From positions 5,705,001 to 5,769,000 of the forward strand of contig NZ_CP109017.1 in assembly GCF_036226765.1 (NCBI RefSeq): DNA of 64,000 nt. The letters are read 5' to 3'. This document shows positions 50,605-59,277 of this stretch, piece after piece. Position 1 is the stretch's first letter, and each line of letters starts with the position of its first letter. The DNA comes from Streptomyces sp. NBC_00670 (GTDB lineage: Bacteria; Actinomycetota; Actinomycetes; Streptomycetales; Streptomycetaceae). Both the position numbers and the translations under genes were made by a program. The notes beneath the pieces were generated by a model, which did no database searches, had not been told where the DNA came from, and worked only from the letters and a program-made list of their open reading frames with translations.

Positions 50605-51024
50605 TCAGGCCGCCGTCACCCGGCAGGACGGGTCGGCGTCGGTGAACGCGTCGGTGACCTTCGTGACGAGCTTGCGCGCGTGCATGCCGCCGCCCATGCC
50701 GTGCGGCGAGTAGACCTCGACCGCACGGGTCGTGCCCCGGTCCCACACGTACATGTGCACCGCCGTGCCGTTCCCCTGGGCCCCCGCCGCGAACTTCGGC
50801 ACGAAGACGCCCACCATGAAGTCCGGCGGGTCGTCGTCCAGGCTCGCGAACGGCGAGTCGTTGGTCGGGGTGAAGAATCCGCTGTTGTCCTTGCCCGTCA
50901 GCTTGGCGCCCATGCCGCCGAGCATGGAACCGATGCCGCGCGCCTGTGCCGCGCCGGTGCGGAACACATCGGCGCACTCCTTCACCGTGAGTGCCGTGCT
51001 CAGCCGAGACTGCTTGCTTCCCAT
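50605..51024 (-). CDS. Hypothetical protein
   Basis: A 139-residue soluble protein with no recognised domain. It begins MGSKQSRLSTALTVKECADV and has a Gly/Met-rich stretch (GIGSMLGGMGAKLTGK), then alternating strand-like segments (VHMYVWDRGTTRAVEVYSPHG) and a closing VTDAFTDADPSC. The third-position GC is typical of the genome and a clear stop precedes the next gene, so it is a real gene. Neighbours give no hint of function. Confidence 0.75.
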   Translation of the reverse strand: MGSKQSRLSTALTVKECADVFRTGAAQARGIGSMLGGMGAKLTGKDNSGFFTPTNDSPFASLDDDPPDFMVGVFVPKFAAGAQGNGTAVHMYVWDRGTTRAVEVYSPHGMGGGMHARKLVTKVTDAFTDADPSCRVTAA

Positions 51025-51129
51025 GCCGTGTACCCCTGAGATTCGTGGGCCGTACGAGGACGTCGCCCGATGGAGGCAATGAGCGTAAAGGCGTACGGAA
51101 GTGCCGTAGCGGCGTTGCCTGTTGCCAAG

Positions 51130-52401
51130 TCAGATAGAGGGGGCGCAGCCGGCGCAGTGCAGCGCGGCGGTGACCCGGGCGTGGAGTTCGCGCATGTCGG
51201 GACGGTGGTACCGGCGGCGCAACGACACGGCGAGCAGCCGCAGTTCACTGCGGACGGTGTGCGAGCACAGGCCGGCCGACCCCTTCAGCAGGGCGTCCAC
51301 CACCGGAACGAGCGCCTCCAGTCGGCCGCAGGCGGCGAGGCTCAGGGCGAGCCGGGCGGTGAAGAGCGAGCGGAGCCGCTCGGAGCGGACGGGGACGAGG
51401 AGCAGGCCGTCGTGGAGCCGCTCCGCGGCCTCCTCCGGCCGGCCCAGGTCGTGCAGGCACCAGCCGTCGACCAGGGCGGGCAGCCGGTGGGTGACCTCGG
51501 AACCGACGGCCAGGGCGGGCGGCCGTGAGTGTCCCGCCGTGCCGAGCAGCCCGGCCGCACGGCGCAGTGCGCCGTCGCACGCCTCCGCGCGGCCGGCCAG
51601 GGCGAGCCCCTGTGCCTCGCGGAGGGCGGCCAGGCCGCGTACCCGAGGGCTGCCGGGTGCGCGCCGCCCGGCCTCGACGGCGTACTCGACGACACTGCGG
51701 GCGTCGCGCCGGTAGAGCGCCAGACAGGCCCGGCGTATCAGGGTGTGGTCGGCGAGGTCCGCCGCGCCCGCCTCGGTGGCCAGGGCTTCGGTCCGCCCGA
51801 TCCACCGCTCGGCGGCCGCTTCGTCGCCCGCCTCCTGCGCCATCCATCCGGCGAACTCGGCGTAGAAGGCGAGGAGTTCGACGTACTGTCGGCGCACCGC
51901 CGCGGTGTGCGCGGCGCGGGCCAGCGTCTCCAGGAGCGCGACCGCGGTGCCGAGCTGTCCGAGGACGGCCGACGGTGACACACGCTGCGCCAGACGGCGC
52001 AACTCGGCGAGATGGAGGGCGTAATGGGTGACCGGACGGATGTCCTCCGCGTCGTCGGCGGCCGGGAGGGCGACGGGGCAGACGGCGGCGGGCGGGAGGA
52101 TCGGCGCGGTGTGCGAAGTGGCGGACGAAAGGAGCGGGACGGTGCGCGATGTGGCGGGCGGCGTCGTGCCGTCGGCCGGGGCCGGCCGCTCGCGGGCCGC
52201 CACCAGCCCGGCCAGCGCGCCGCCGGCGCCGAGCGCCACGTCGCACAGGCGGGCCAGTTCCGGGCTGGGTCTGCGTTCGCCGGACTCCAGACGGCTGAGG
52301 TAGGGCGACGAGTAGTGGACGCGTGCGGAGAGTTCGGACAGGGACAGTCCGGCCCTGACCCGATGCAGTCGCAGCGCATGCCCGAAGGGGACGGTCGGCA
52401 T
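51130..52401 (-). CDS. XRE-family regulator with C-terminal helical repeats
   Basis: A 423-residue protein. The helix-turn-helix (about 6-60; LRLHRVRAGLSLSELSARVHYSSPYLSRLESGERRP) is followed by a Pro/Thr linker and TPR-like helices (about 120-420) resembling those of Streptomyces XRE-TPR regulators. ATG 52401 has CAGGAG seven bases upstream. The gene lies between the hypothetical gene and the TIR gene and may control the TIR/TPR pair; that is inference. Confidence 0.88.
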   Translation of the reverse strand: MPTVPFGHALRLHRVRAGLSLSELSARVHYSSPYLSRLESGERRPSPELARLCDVALGAGGALAGLVAARERPAPADGTTPPATSRTVPLLSSATSHTAPILPPAAVCPVALPAADDAEDIRPVTHYALHLAELRRLAQRVSPSAVLGQLGTAVALLETLARAAHTAAVRRQYVELLAFYAEFAGWMAQEAGDEAAAERWIGRTEALATEAGAADLADHTLIRRACLALYRRDARSVVEYAVEAGRRAPGSPRVRGLAALREAQGLALAGRAEACDGALRRAAGLLGTAGHSRPPALAVGSEVTHRLPALVDGWCLHDLGRPEEAAERLHDGLLLVPVRSERLRSLFTARLALSLAACGRLEALVPVVDALLKGSAGLCSHTVRSELRLLAVSLRRRYHRPDMRELHARVTAALHCAGCAPSI

Positions 52402-52533
52402 GGTCGTACTCCTGCCTGAGGCGGTGAGCCTGGACGATATCGACGGAAGTGGCTCCTTGTCCGCCGAAGTACCCATGAAAACCGCCCTGTTGGGCGATGC
52501 TGGTGGAGAATGGGCGTCCGTGGTGGCTGCTGC

Positions 52534-53064
52534 TCACGTCTGATCCGGTCCGTCCTCCAGCAGCACCTCGACCTCCTCGACGAGCCGCGCCAGGTCCGCC
52601 GGGGCGTAGCGGTGGTGCAGCCGCAGGTACTGGTGGCTGCTCAACCGGGCGAGCGGCGGGGGCAGTTCCTGCTCCTGCGGTAGGTTGGCGTGCAGCAGCA
52701 CCGGCACGACCCGGACCCCGCTGTGGAAGGCCTCGAGGAGCTCCCGGCGCACCCAGTCGCCCGGATCCCGCAGGCGCGGCACGCCGTCCCGGCCGGTCGC
52801 GTCCAGCCAGCGGGGCCCGATCACGGCCAGGAGGACCGAGGAGCCCCGCACGGCGCCGAGGATGGCGTCCTCGAAGTTCTCCCCGAGGGGGATCGACCGG
52901 GGAGCGCGGAAGACCGCCTCCGGCCCGAGACGGGCGCACAGCGCGGTGTCGATCAGAGCCGCGCCGAAGGGCTCGTCACCGGTCCGGTAGCTGATGAAGA
53001 CACGTGGAGCGGGCCGGCCGCACGGCCGCCGCCCGCCCAGCGAAGCGGGGGTGGAAGTACTCAT
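52534..53064 (-). CDS. TIR-domain protein
   Basis: A 176-residue protein that is nearly all TIR domain: RVFISYRTGDEPFGAAL (21-37), VFRAPRSIPLGENFEDAI (BB-loop region), SSVLLAVIGPRWLDA, and WVRRELLEAF, with Glu108 at the position of the catalytic Glu of NAD-cleaving TIRs. A single-domain TIR is a common effector in bacterial defence or cell-death pairs. The ATG (53062-53064) overlaps the start codon of the divergent TPR-like gene. No strong ribosome site is seen, so the start could lie upstream in the overlapping frame. Confidence 0.86.
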   Translation of the reverse strand: MSTSTPASLGGRRPCGRPAPRVFISYRTGDEPFGAALIDTALCARLGPEAVFRAPRSIPLGENFEDAILGAVRGSSVLLAVIGPRWLDATGRDGVPRLRDPGDWVRRELLEAFHSGVRVVPVLLHANLPQEQELPPPLARLSSHQYLRLHHRYAPADLARLVEEVEVLLEDGPDQT

Positions 53065-55129
53065 GCCGGAATCGAACCGCCGGCCCCGGGGTGAAAAAAA
53101 CGCCCCCGAGGTGAAAACGCCGGGGCGCCCACGGCCGAGCGCCGGGACGGACGTCACGCCGGACGCCACGCCGGGTGCCACCTCGGGCGTCGGGCCGGGC
53201 GCCACCTCGGGCGTCACGCCGGGCGCCACGCCGGGCACCGGGGCCGGTACTCCGCGAGCCGGGACCCCTGCTCCGCGCATCGAGGCCGGGGCCCGTGCTC
53301 CGCGCATCGAGGCCGGTACTCCGCGCGCCGGAGCCGGCCCGGAGAGCGCCGGCCTCGCCGGCCCCGCCGGCTCGCTCGGCCCTGCCGACGGCTACTGGCC
53401 GCTGCTCCGGGCCGGGTTGCGGCTCGTGCACGCGGTCGTCGCGCACGGGGTGCGTGACGAGCGCGAGGAGGAGCACGAGGCCCTGCGCGCGCTCGCCGGC
53501 GCGCCCGCGTTCGCCGCGTTCGGCCCCCAGGAGGGCCGCACCGCGCTGGAGCGGGGCCGCTGGCTGGCCGACCGGATCGTGCGCGGGGTGCAGCAGGCCC
53601 GCGACACCGCGCCCGCCGTCGTACCCGGCGGCCTGGCCGGAGCCGCCGGCCAGGCACTCGTGCTCTGGTGCCTGCACGTCGCCGTCGGCGTTCCGCTCGA
53701 CGAACTCCGCACCGCGCAGCGGGGCGACATCGAACCCCCGCTGGACGGCCGGGACCTCGTGCAGAAGATCGAGGGCCGCATGTGGCTCAGCGCCCGCCCG
53801 ACCGCCCGCGCCGAACCCGGCATCCGCACCCTCCACCACGAGGTGCAGGCCGCCCTGCGGGACCGCTTTCCCACCCGGGAGGACGCGGCCGACGCCGAAC
53901 TCGCCCGCGCCCACTTCGCCCACGAGTGGCGCCGGCTCGGGCACCTCGGCCAGGAACCCGAACGCCACCTGCTCACCCTGCTCGGCATCCTCGCCCCCGA
54001 CCCACTGCGCGTGACCTTCCTCGCCAACGCCTGGGGCCCGCTGCCCGGGCCGCTGCGCGACCTCGGCAGCAGCACCCATCTGATGGCCCTCGCCCTGCGC
54101 CGGCTTCTCGACCGGGGACTGCTCCTCGTGACCGCACGCGGCGACACCCGGCTGATCGCCCTGCCCCCGCTGATGCAACCGCTCCCCGCCCGGGCCCTGG
54201 ATCCCGCGGAGCGCCGCCGCTGGACCAACCTCGCCCTGCGGTTCCTCGGTGTCGCCCTGCGCGGCGACACCCACGACCCCGACTCCTGGCCCGAGTGGCG
54301 CGACGCCCACCCCCACGTCCTGCACCTCGTGGCCCTCGCCGAGGAGTACGGCGAGGGACTCCAGGAGGCCGCCGACCTGATGGACCGGCTCTCCGTCTTC
54401 CACCGGGTCCGCGACGACGACCACGACGCCGCGCTGACCGCCGCCCGCCGCGCCGTCCACCTGCTCGAACGCGCCGGCGTCCCCGCCCCCGCCAAGTACG
54501 CGACGTACCTCGTCAACCTCGCGATGGCCCTGCGCGCCGTCGACGGTCCCGCCGCCGCACTGGAACCCATGGAGCGGGCCCTCGCCGCCGAAGCGGGCCG
54601 CACCGACGGCGACCACGCCCAGACCCTCAATCTGTACGCCTCGCTCCTGGCCGGTGCCGGGCGCACCCGGCAGGCGGCCGGGGCCTTCGACGACGCCCTC
54701 ACGACCGCCCGTCGCGCCCACCGGGACACCGGCGCCGACGAGGACGCCGAGGCCCTGGTCATGGTCCTCAACGACTACTCCGTCCACCTCCTGCACCACA
54801 GCCCCGAACAGGGCACCACCGCACGGGCCACGGCGGAGGACGTCCTCGCGATGCTCGCCGAGGCCCAGACCCTCGGACCGCCCGGCGGCTACGGCACCGA
54901 ACAGATCATGCTCAACCGCGCCGAGGCCCTGCGCCGCCTCGGCCGCCACCAGGAGGCGCGCGGGGAACTCGAACGGCTCGTCGCCGCGTGCGAGGAGTGG
55001 GACGAGCCCACCCTGCTGCTGTTCGCCGCGCTGGTGGGCCTCTCCGAAGTCCTTGACGACCTCGGAGACCCCCGGCACGAGGAGGTGCTGCGCCGGGCCC
55101 ACGAGGTCGACGACCTCCTCAACACCTGA
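53063..55129 (+). CDS. TPR-like protein divergent from the TIR gene
   Basis: A 688-residue protein. The first 110 residues are low complexity (Pro/Gly/Thr/Ala; ATPGATSGV repeats and two copies of APRIEAG), followed by a helical domain (about 120-430) and TPR-like repeats (about 440-680; ALTAARRAVHLLERAG, NLYASLLAGAGRTRQAAGAFDDAL, AEALRRLGRHQEARGELERL). It resembles the regulatory TPR part of STAND proteins but has no NTPase domain. ATG 53063 has GGTGGAAG at good distance. It may sense a trigger and control the TIR effector. High third-position GC supports the low-complexity part as coding. Confidence 0.8.
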   Translation: MPESNRRPRGEKNAPEVKTPGRPRPSAGTDVTPDATPGATSGVGPGATSGVTPGATPGTGAGTPRAGTPAPRIEAGARAPRIEAGTPRAGAGPESAGLAGPAGSLGPADGYWPLLRAGLRLVHAVVAHGVRDEREEEHEALRALAGAPAFAAFGPQEGRTALERGRWLADRIVRGVQQARDTAPAVVPGGLAGAAGQALVLWCLHVAVGVPLDELRTAQRGDIEPPLDGRDLVQKIEGRMWLSARPTARAEPGIRTLHHEVQAALRDRFPTREDAADAELARAHFAHEWRRLGHLGQEPERHLLTLLGILAPDPLRVTFLANAWGPLPGPLRDLGSSTHLMALALRRLLDRGLLLVTARGDTRLIALPPLMQPLPARALDPAERRRWTNLALRFLGVALRGDTHDPDSWPEWRDAHPHVLHLVALAEEYGEGLQEAADLMDRLSVFHRVRDDDHDAALTAARRAVHLLERAGVPAPAKYATYLVNLAMALRAVDGPAAALEPMERALAAEAGRTDGDHAQTLNLYASLLAGAGRTRQAAGAFDDALTTARRAHRDTGADEDAEALVMVLNDYSVHLLHHSPEQGTTARATAEDVLAMLAEAQTLGPPGGYGTEQIMLNRAEALRRLGRHQEARGELERLVAACEEWDEPTLLLFAALVGLSEVLDDLGDPRHEEVLRRAHEVDDLLNT

Positions 55130-55171
55130 ATCCGGGCCCAGCCCCGCCCGCCACCGGCCCCGCCGGCCGAC

Positions 55172-56194
55172 TCAGTCCTCGTCACCCCCGTCGTCGCCGT
55201 CGTCGTCTCCCTCGAAGAAGTCGCCGATCTCGTCGACGACTTCGGCCGCGACCATGCCGCCGGCCACGCCGACCGCCAGTCCCGCCGCGCCCGCGGCGAC
55301 CGCCGTGCCGACGCCCGGGCCGCCCGCGCCGTGTTTGTCGTGGTGGCCGTAGTGGTCGTGGTGCGTGCCGTACGGGGCGTCGTGGCCGTACGAGGCGTGC
55401 GAGCCGTAGGCCTCGCGATGTTCGACCAGTTGGCGGACCCAGCCGTCGACCTCCGCGGCCCAGTCCCGCACGGTGACGTCCCCGTGGGCGACCGTGAAGC
55501 GCGTCAGCGCGTCGTGGCCGGGGGAGAGGAGGCCACCGCGCTTGTCGGCCTCCAGGACCACCTCGACCCCGGCGGGGGAGGCCAGGAACGTCAGCTCGAT
55601 CTCGTTCATCGCGTGCGCGTACGCCGGCGCCGGGGTCAGCTCGATCTCCTGGTAGAACGGCAGCCGCTGCCCCGTCCCCCCGATGTGGCCGTACTCCAGA
55701 TCAGCCGACCGGAACCCGAAGCCCAGCTGCCCGAACGCCTCCAGGACGGCCTCCTGCACCGGCAGTGGCGCCACGGTCAGCGGGTCCAGGTCGCCCTTGT
55801 CCCGGGCGGAGGCCACCGCCAGCTCCGTCCGCACCCCCAGCACGATGCCCAGCGGCTGCCCGTACAGCTCGGTGACCGGCGTCTCCCACGGCACCGTCAC
55901 ACGGAACGGCACGCTGCGCCGCTCGCCCTCGCCGAGCCGGAAGCCCCCGCCGACCACGAACCGGTCGAACGCGACCGTGCCCTCGCTCTCCCCCTCCTCG
56001 TGCTCGGCCTCCACGCGCGCGAGCAGCTCCAGCGCGATGTGCTCGATCTCCACGGCCGCGCTGCCGCCCTCCAGATGGACCTGCCCGGACAGCGTGCCCC
56101 CGGGCAGTACGACGCCGCCGTCGCCGCCGTCCAGGACCGTGTCCACCGAGGGACCGCCCACGCCCATCGCTCCGAGCAGCCGTTTGAACACCAT
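55172..56194 (-). CDS. Spo0M-family sporulation-control protein
   Basis: A 340-residue arrestin-like protein of the Spo0M family: a beta-sandwich core (about 1-235) with GGTLSGQVHLEGGSAAVEIE, FRVTVPWETPVTELYGQ and LDPLTVAPLP, then a His/Tyr/Gly-rich linker, a Gly/Ala-rich hydrophobic segment (GVGTAVAAGAAGLAVGVAGG) and an Asp-rich tail. ATG 56194 is preceded by AAGGAG at about 10 bases; a GTG at 56215 would add seven residues. Spo0M-like proteins act in membrane-associated stages of development. Confidence 0.9.
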   Translation of the reverse strand: MVFKRLLGAMGVGGPSVDTVLDGGDGGVVLPGGTLSGQVHLEGGSAAVEIEHIALELLARVEAEHEEGESEGTVAFDRFVVGGGFRLGEGERRSVPFRVTVPWETPVTELYGQPLGIVLGVRTELAVASARDKGDLDPLTVAPLPVQEAVLEAFGQLGFGFRSADLEYGHIGGTGQRLPFYQEIELTPAPAYAHAMNEIELTFLASPAGVEVVLEADKRGGLLSPGHDALTRFTVAHGDVTVRDWAAEVDGWVRQLVEHREAYGSHASYGHDAPYGTHHDHYGHHDKHGAGGPGVGTAVAAGAAGLAVGVAGGMVAAEVVDEIGDFFEGDDDGDDGGDED

Positions 56195-56398
56195 GCCGGT
56201 GTCGCTCCTTTTCACTCACGTTGACTCACGTCGAGACCGTCAAGATCACAACTGCCGTGCCAGGTAAAAGAGTTCCCAAACGCCCTCGTACGAGTGACGC
56301 GCGACGTGCGCGCGGGACGTCCCCCCGACTCCCGGGCTGCACCCGTGAGAGACGTGGGTTAATTTGTCCTGGTTCGCCATGTGTCCGTGGAGGTCCCG

Positions 56399-57895
56399 GT
56401 GCGTCAGGACGCGTACGACACGCTCGTCGGCGTCCGCCGCCGGGCCGGCCGGTCGGCACCCCGTCCGGCCGACCCCCGGCCGCTCCGGCGGCGCGGCCGG
56501 CTGCCGCTCGCGGCCGTGGCCGCCCTGTTCACCGTGGCGCAACTCGTCCTCGTACGGCCCGGCCTGGGGCTCGGCTGGGACGAGACCGTGTACGTCAGCC
56601 AGGTCGGCGACCATGCCCCGGCCGCCTTCTTCAGCGCGCCCCGCGCCCGCGGGGTGGCGCTGCTGGTCGCGCCGGTCGCCTCCTGGACGTCGTCCACCGT
56701 GCTGCTGCGCGTCTACCTCGCGGCGCTCTCCGGCCTCGGGCTCTACCTCGCGCTGCGCGCCTGGCGCGAGCTGCTCCCGGCCCGCGTCCTCACCCTCGCG
56801 GGCGCCCTCTTCGCCACCCTGTGGGTCACCCTCTTCTACGGCCCGCAGGCCATGCCCAACCTGTGGGTCGCGTACGGCGCCCTCGCCGCGACCGCCTGCT
56901 TCCTGCGCGCCCGTGCCGACGGCGACGACCGCGCCGCGCTGTGCGGGCTCGGCGTGAGCGCGGCCCTGATGGCGTGGATGCGGCCGACGGACGCGGTGTG
57001 GGCGACGGTGCCGCTGTTCGTCCTCGCGGTGGTACGCCGTCCACGGCGTCCGATGCCCGTCCTGGTGCTGGCGGGCGGGCTGGCGGCGGGGGCCGTCGAG
57101 TGGGTCGTCGAGGCGTACGCCGCCTACGGCGGACTCGGTCGGCGCCTGGCCGACGCCTCCCGCATCCAGGGCGGCCTCGGCTGGAACCTCGCCTTCGACG
57201 ACCAGCTGCGCGGCCTCGCCGGACGCACCCTGTGCCGGCCGTGCGCCGGGCCGCTGCCGGCGGTCGGGGTCACGGCGTGGTGGTACGCGCTGCCGCTGCT
57301 CGCCGCGCTCGGCACCGTCGTCGCGGTCCGCGCCCGGCGGGGGACGGCCGTCCTGACGCCGGTCGCCTGCGCCGCGACCGTCGCGGCCCCCTACCTGCTC
57401 ATGATCGGATACGCCGCGCCGCGCTTCCTGCTCCCGGCGTACGCGCTGCTCGCGCTGCCGGTCGCGGTGGCGGTGCTGCGGCTGGTGAGCGCGGGGTCCG
57501 GGGGGTGGCGTACGGGGGTTGCGCGGGCGCTGGTCGTGGCGGGGCTTCTGGGGCACCTGGCGGTGCAGCTCGCGGTGCTCGACTCGGTGGTGGAGCGGTC
57601 GGCGGCGGGGCGGCGGGGGTGGGCGCGTACGGCGGCCGCGCTGCACGGGCTCGGCGTGCGGGCGCCGTGTCTGCTGACGGGGCGTGAGGCGATTCCCGTC
57701 GCGTACTACGCGGGGTGTGCGTCGGCGCAGGTCGGCGGGCACAACGAGAACAGTACGGCGGGGGAGATCGTGGCGGCGGCTGCGCGGATGCCGGTGGCGG
57801 CGCTCACGGCGCCGGGCGCCCCTCCGCCGGGGTTCGCCCACGGGTGGGCGGTTCATCGGTACGAGGGTGTGTGGGTGTGGGTGGCGCGGGGGTGA
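56399..57895 (+). CDS. Polytopic membrane protein, GT-C glycosyltransferase-like
   Basis: A 498-residue protein with about 10-12 membrane helices. The segment LGLGWDETVYVSQVG after the first helix resembles the Asp-Glu loop of GT-C (ArnT/mannosyltransferase-like) enzymes, which use a polyprenyl-phosphate sugar donor. GTG 56399 is chosen because GGAGG (56389-56393) lies five bases upstream; GTG 56381 would add six residues. No neighbours suggest a pathway. Confidence 0.72.
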   Translation: MRQDAYDTLVGVRRRAGRSAPRPADPRPLRRRGRLPLAAVAALFTVAQLVLVRPGLGLGWDETVYVSQVGDHAPAAFFSAPRARGVALLVAPVASWTSSTVLLRVYLAALSGLGLYLALRAWRELLPARVLTLAGALFATLWVTLFYGPQAMPNLWVAYGALAATACFLRARADGDDRAALCGLGVSAALMAWMRPTDAVWATVPLFVLAVVRRPRRPMPVLVLAGGLAAGAVEWVVEAYAAYGGLGRRLADASRIQGGLGWNLAFDDQLRGLAGRTLCRPCAGPLPAVGVTAWWYALPLLAALGTVVAVRARRGTAVLTPVACAATVAAPYLLMIGYAAPRFLLPAYALLALPVAVAVLRLVSAGSGGWRTGVARALVVAGLLGHLAVQLAVLDSVVERSAAGRRGWARTAAALHGLGVRAPCLLTGREAIPVAYYAGCASAQVGGHNENSTAGEIVAAAARMPVAALTAPGAPPPGFAHGWAVHRYEGVWVWVARG

Positions 57896-57930
57896 GTGCG
57901 GGGAGGGTTTCCGCCCCTTCGACCCCGGCA

Positions 57931-58019
57931 CGGGGCTTCGCCCCGTTTCGCGCAGTTCCCCGCGCCCCTTGAAAGCAGGGGGCGCCCCCCGCTTTCAAGG
58001 GGCGCGGGGAACTGCGCGA
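57931..58019. terminator. Long inverted repeat, terminator-like
   Basis: A 29-bp perfect inverted repeat (57948-57976 and 57991-58019) encloses an almost self-complementary 14-base GC centre. A smaller hairpin (57931-57945, arms CGGGGC/GCCCCG) precedes it. Its outer arms share the core of the repeat at 5463-5509. It lies between the convergent GT-C-like and molybdate genes. Confidence 0.75.
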
Positions 58020-58060
58020 CAAGCCACGACGCAGCCGCACCCGCCGAACAAACCCCATCC

Positions 58061-58168
58061 CCCCGAGCTCTATCGCGCCCCCGAGCTCTATCGCGCCCCC
58101 GAGCTCTATCGCGCCCCCGAGCTCTATCGCGCCCCCGAGCTCTACCGCGCCCCCGAGCTCTTCCGCGC
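58061..58168. repeat. 18-bp tandem repeat, six copies
   Basis: Six head-to-tail 18-bp units start at 58061, 58079, 58097, 58115, 58133 and 58151. The first four are identical; the last two differ by one or two bases. No spacers separate them. The array ends six bases before the modC stop and is outside both flanking genes. It is probably slippage-prone. Confidence 0.85.
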
Positions 58169-58173
58169 CCCCG

Positions 58174-59277
58174 TCACGCCGGATACGCGTGCGTCTGCGT
58201 CGCCTTCACCGTCGCCCAGACCGTCGCGCCGGGCCGCAGGTCCAGTTGGGCCGCGGAGACCGTCGTGAGGTCGGCCAGGACGGGGAGGTCGCCGGTCAGG
58301 TCCGCGCGGATCTGGTCGGCGTGGGTCTCCAGGCCCGCCACCTCGCACCGCCACAGGTTCCGCGCACTCGCCCCCACCGGGCGTTCGCTGTGCAGCGTGA
58401 CCGCGCTCGGCGGGAACGCCACGAACGCCGGGCCGGACAGCTCCTCCGTCGTCGTGATCGACGGCCCCCCGTCGAGCAGCCGTACGGTGTGGCCCTCGGC
58501 CTCGCCCCGGTACAGGTTCAGTCCGACCAGCCGCGCGATGTAGTCCGTACGGGGATGCCGGGCGATGTCCGCCGGCAGGCCCTCCTGGACCACATGGCCG
58601 CCCTCCACCACCACCAGCCGGTCGGCGAGCACCATCGCGTCCAGCGGATCGTGCGTCACGAGCACCGCGACCGCCTCGAACTCGGCCAGCCGGCGCCGCA
58701 GTTCGGCCCGTACCTCCAGCCGGGTCCGGGCGTCCAGCGCGGCCAGCGGCTCGTCGAGGAGGAGCAGCCGGGGCCGGGTCGCCAGCGCCCGGGCGAGCGC
58801 GACCCGCTGTGCCTGGCCGCCGGAGAGCCGGCGCGGCTTGGCGCCCGCGTGCTCGGCCAGCCCCAGCCGCGCCAGCCACTCGGCGGCCTGCGCCCGCGCC
58901 TCCGCCTTGGACGCGCCCCGGCAGCGCGGCCCGAACGCCACGTTGTCCAGCGCGGTCAGATGCGGGAAGAGGAGATAGTCCTGGAAGACGACGCCGACGG
59001 GGCGGGCCTCGGGCGGCGTACGGTCCAGCGGCACCCCGTCCAGCCGCAGCCGGCCACCGCTGCCACCGTCACCGTCGTCGGACAGGGGGACCAGGCCCGC
59101 CAGCGCCCGCAGTGCCGTCGTCTTGCCCGCGCCGTTCGGGCCGAGCAGCGCGACCACCTCGCCGGGCGCGGCGGTCAGCGTGACGTCGAGACGGAAGGAG
59201 CCGCGGGAGACGAGCAGCCGCGCGTCGAGACCCTCGTCGGTCCGTGCCGCCTCCACCGGTTCGCCCACCGTCCTCAT
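58174..59277 (-). CDS. modC: Molybdate ABC transporter ATP-binding protein
   Basis: A 367-residue ABC ATPase. Walker A GPNGAGKTTAL, signature LSGGQAQRVALARAL, Walker B LLLLDEPLAALD, and the switch His in VLVTHDP are intact, and a C-terminal Mop/TOBE-like domain (about 240-367; PSAVTLHSE, LDLRPGATVWATVKATQ) would bind molybdate. It energises ModB. ATG 59277 overlaps the modB stop by four bases. Confidence 0.92.
   Translation of the reverse strand: MRTVGEPVEAARTDEGLDARLLVSRGSFRLDVTLTAAPGEVVALLGPNGAGKTTALRALAGLVPLSDDGDGGSGGRLRLDGVPLDRTPPEARPVGVVFQDYLLFPHLTALDNVAFGPRCRGASKAEARAQAAEWLARLGLAEHAGAKPRRLSGGQAQRVALARALATRPRLLLLDEPLAALDARTRLEVRAELRRRLAEFEAVAVLVTHDPLDAMVLADRLVVVEGGHVVQEGLPADIARHPRTDYIARLVGLNLYRGEAEGHTVRLLDGGPSITTTEELSGPAFVAFPPSAVTLHSERPVGASARNLWRCEVAGLETHADQIRADLTGDLPVLADLTTVSAAQLDLRPGATVWATVKATQTHAYPA

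Noticed and set aside
53089..53125. Poly-A run and short repeat near the TPR-like gene start as promoter or terminator
   Set aside because: It lies inside a frame with normal third-position bias (Lys codons), so coding sequence explains it.
36367..55129. Prophage or integrative element
   Set aside because: No integrase, transposase, tRNA attachment site or phage structural gene; base composition and codon use match the rest of the window.
58061..58168. Possible CRISPR array
   Set aside because: Six 18-bp repeats are head-to-tail with no spacers, and no cas genes are nearby.
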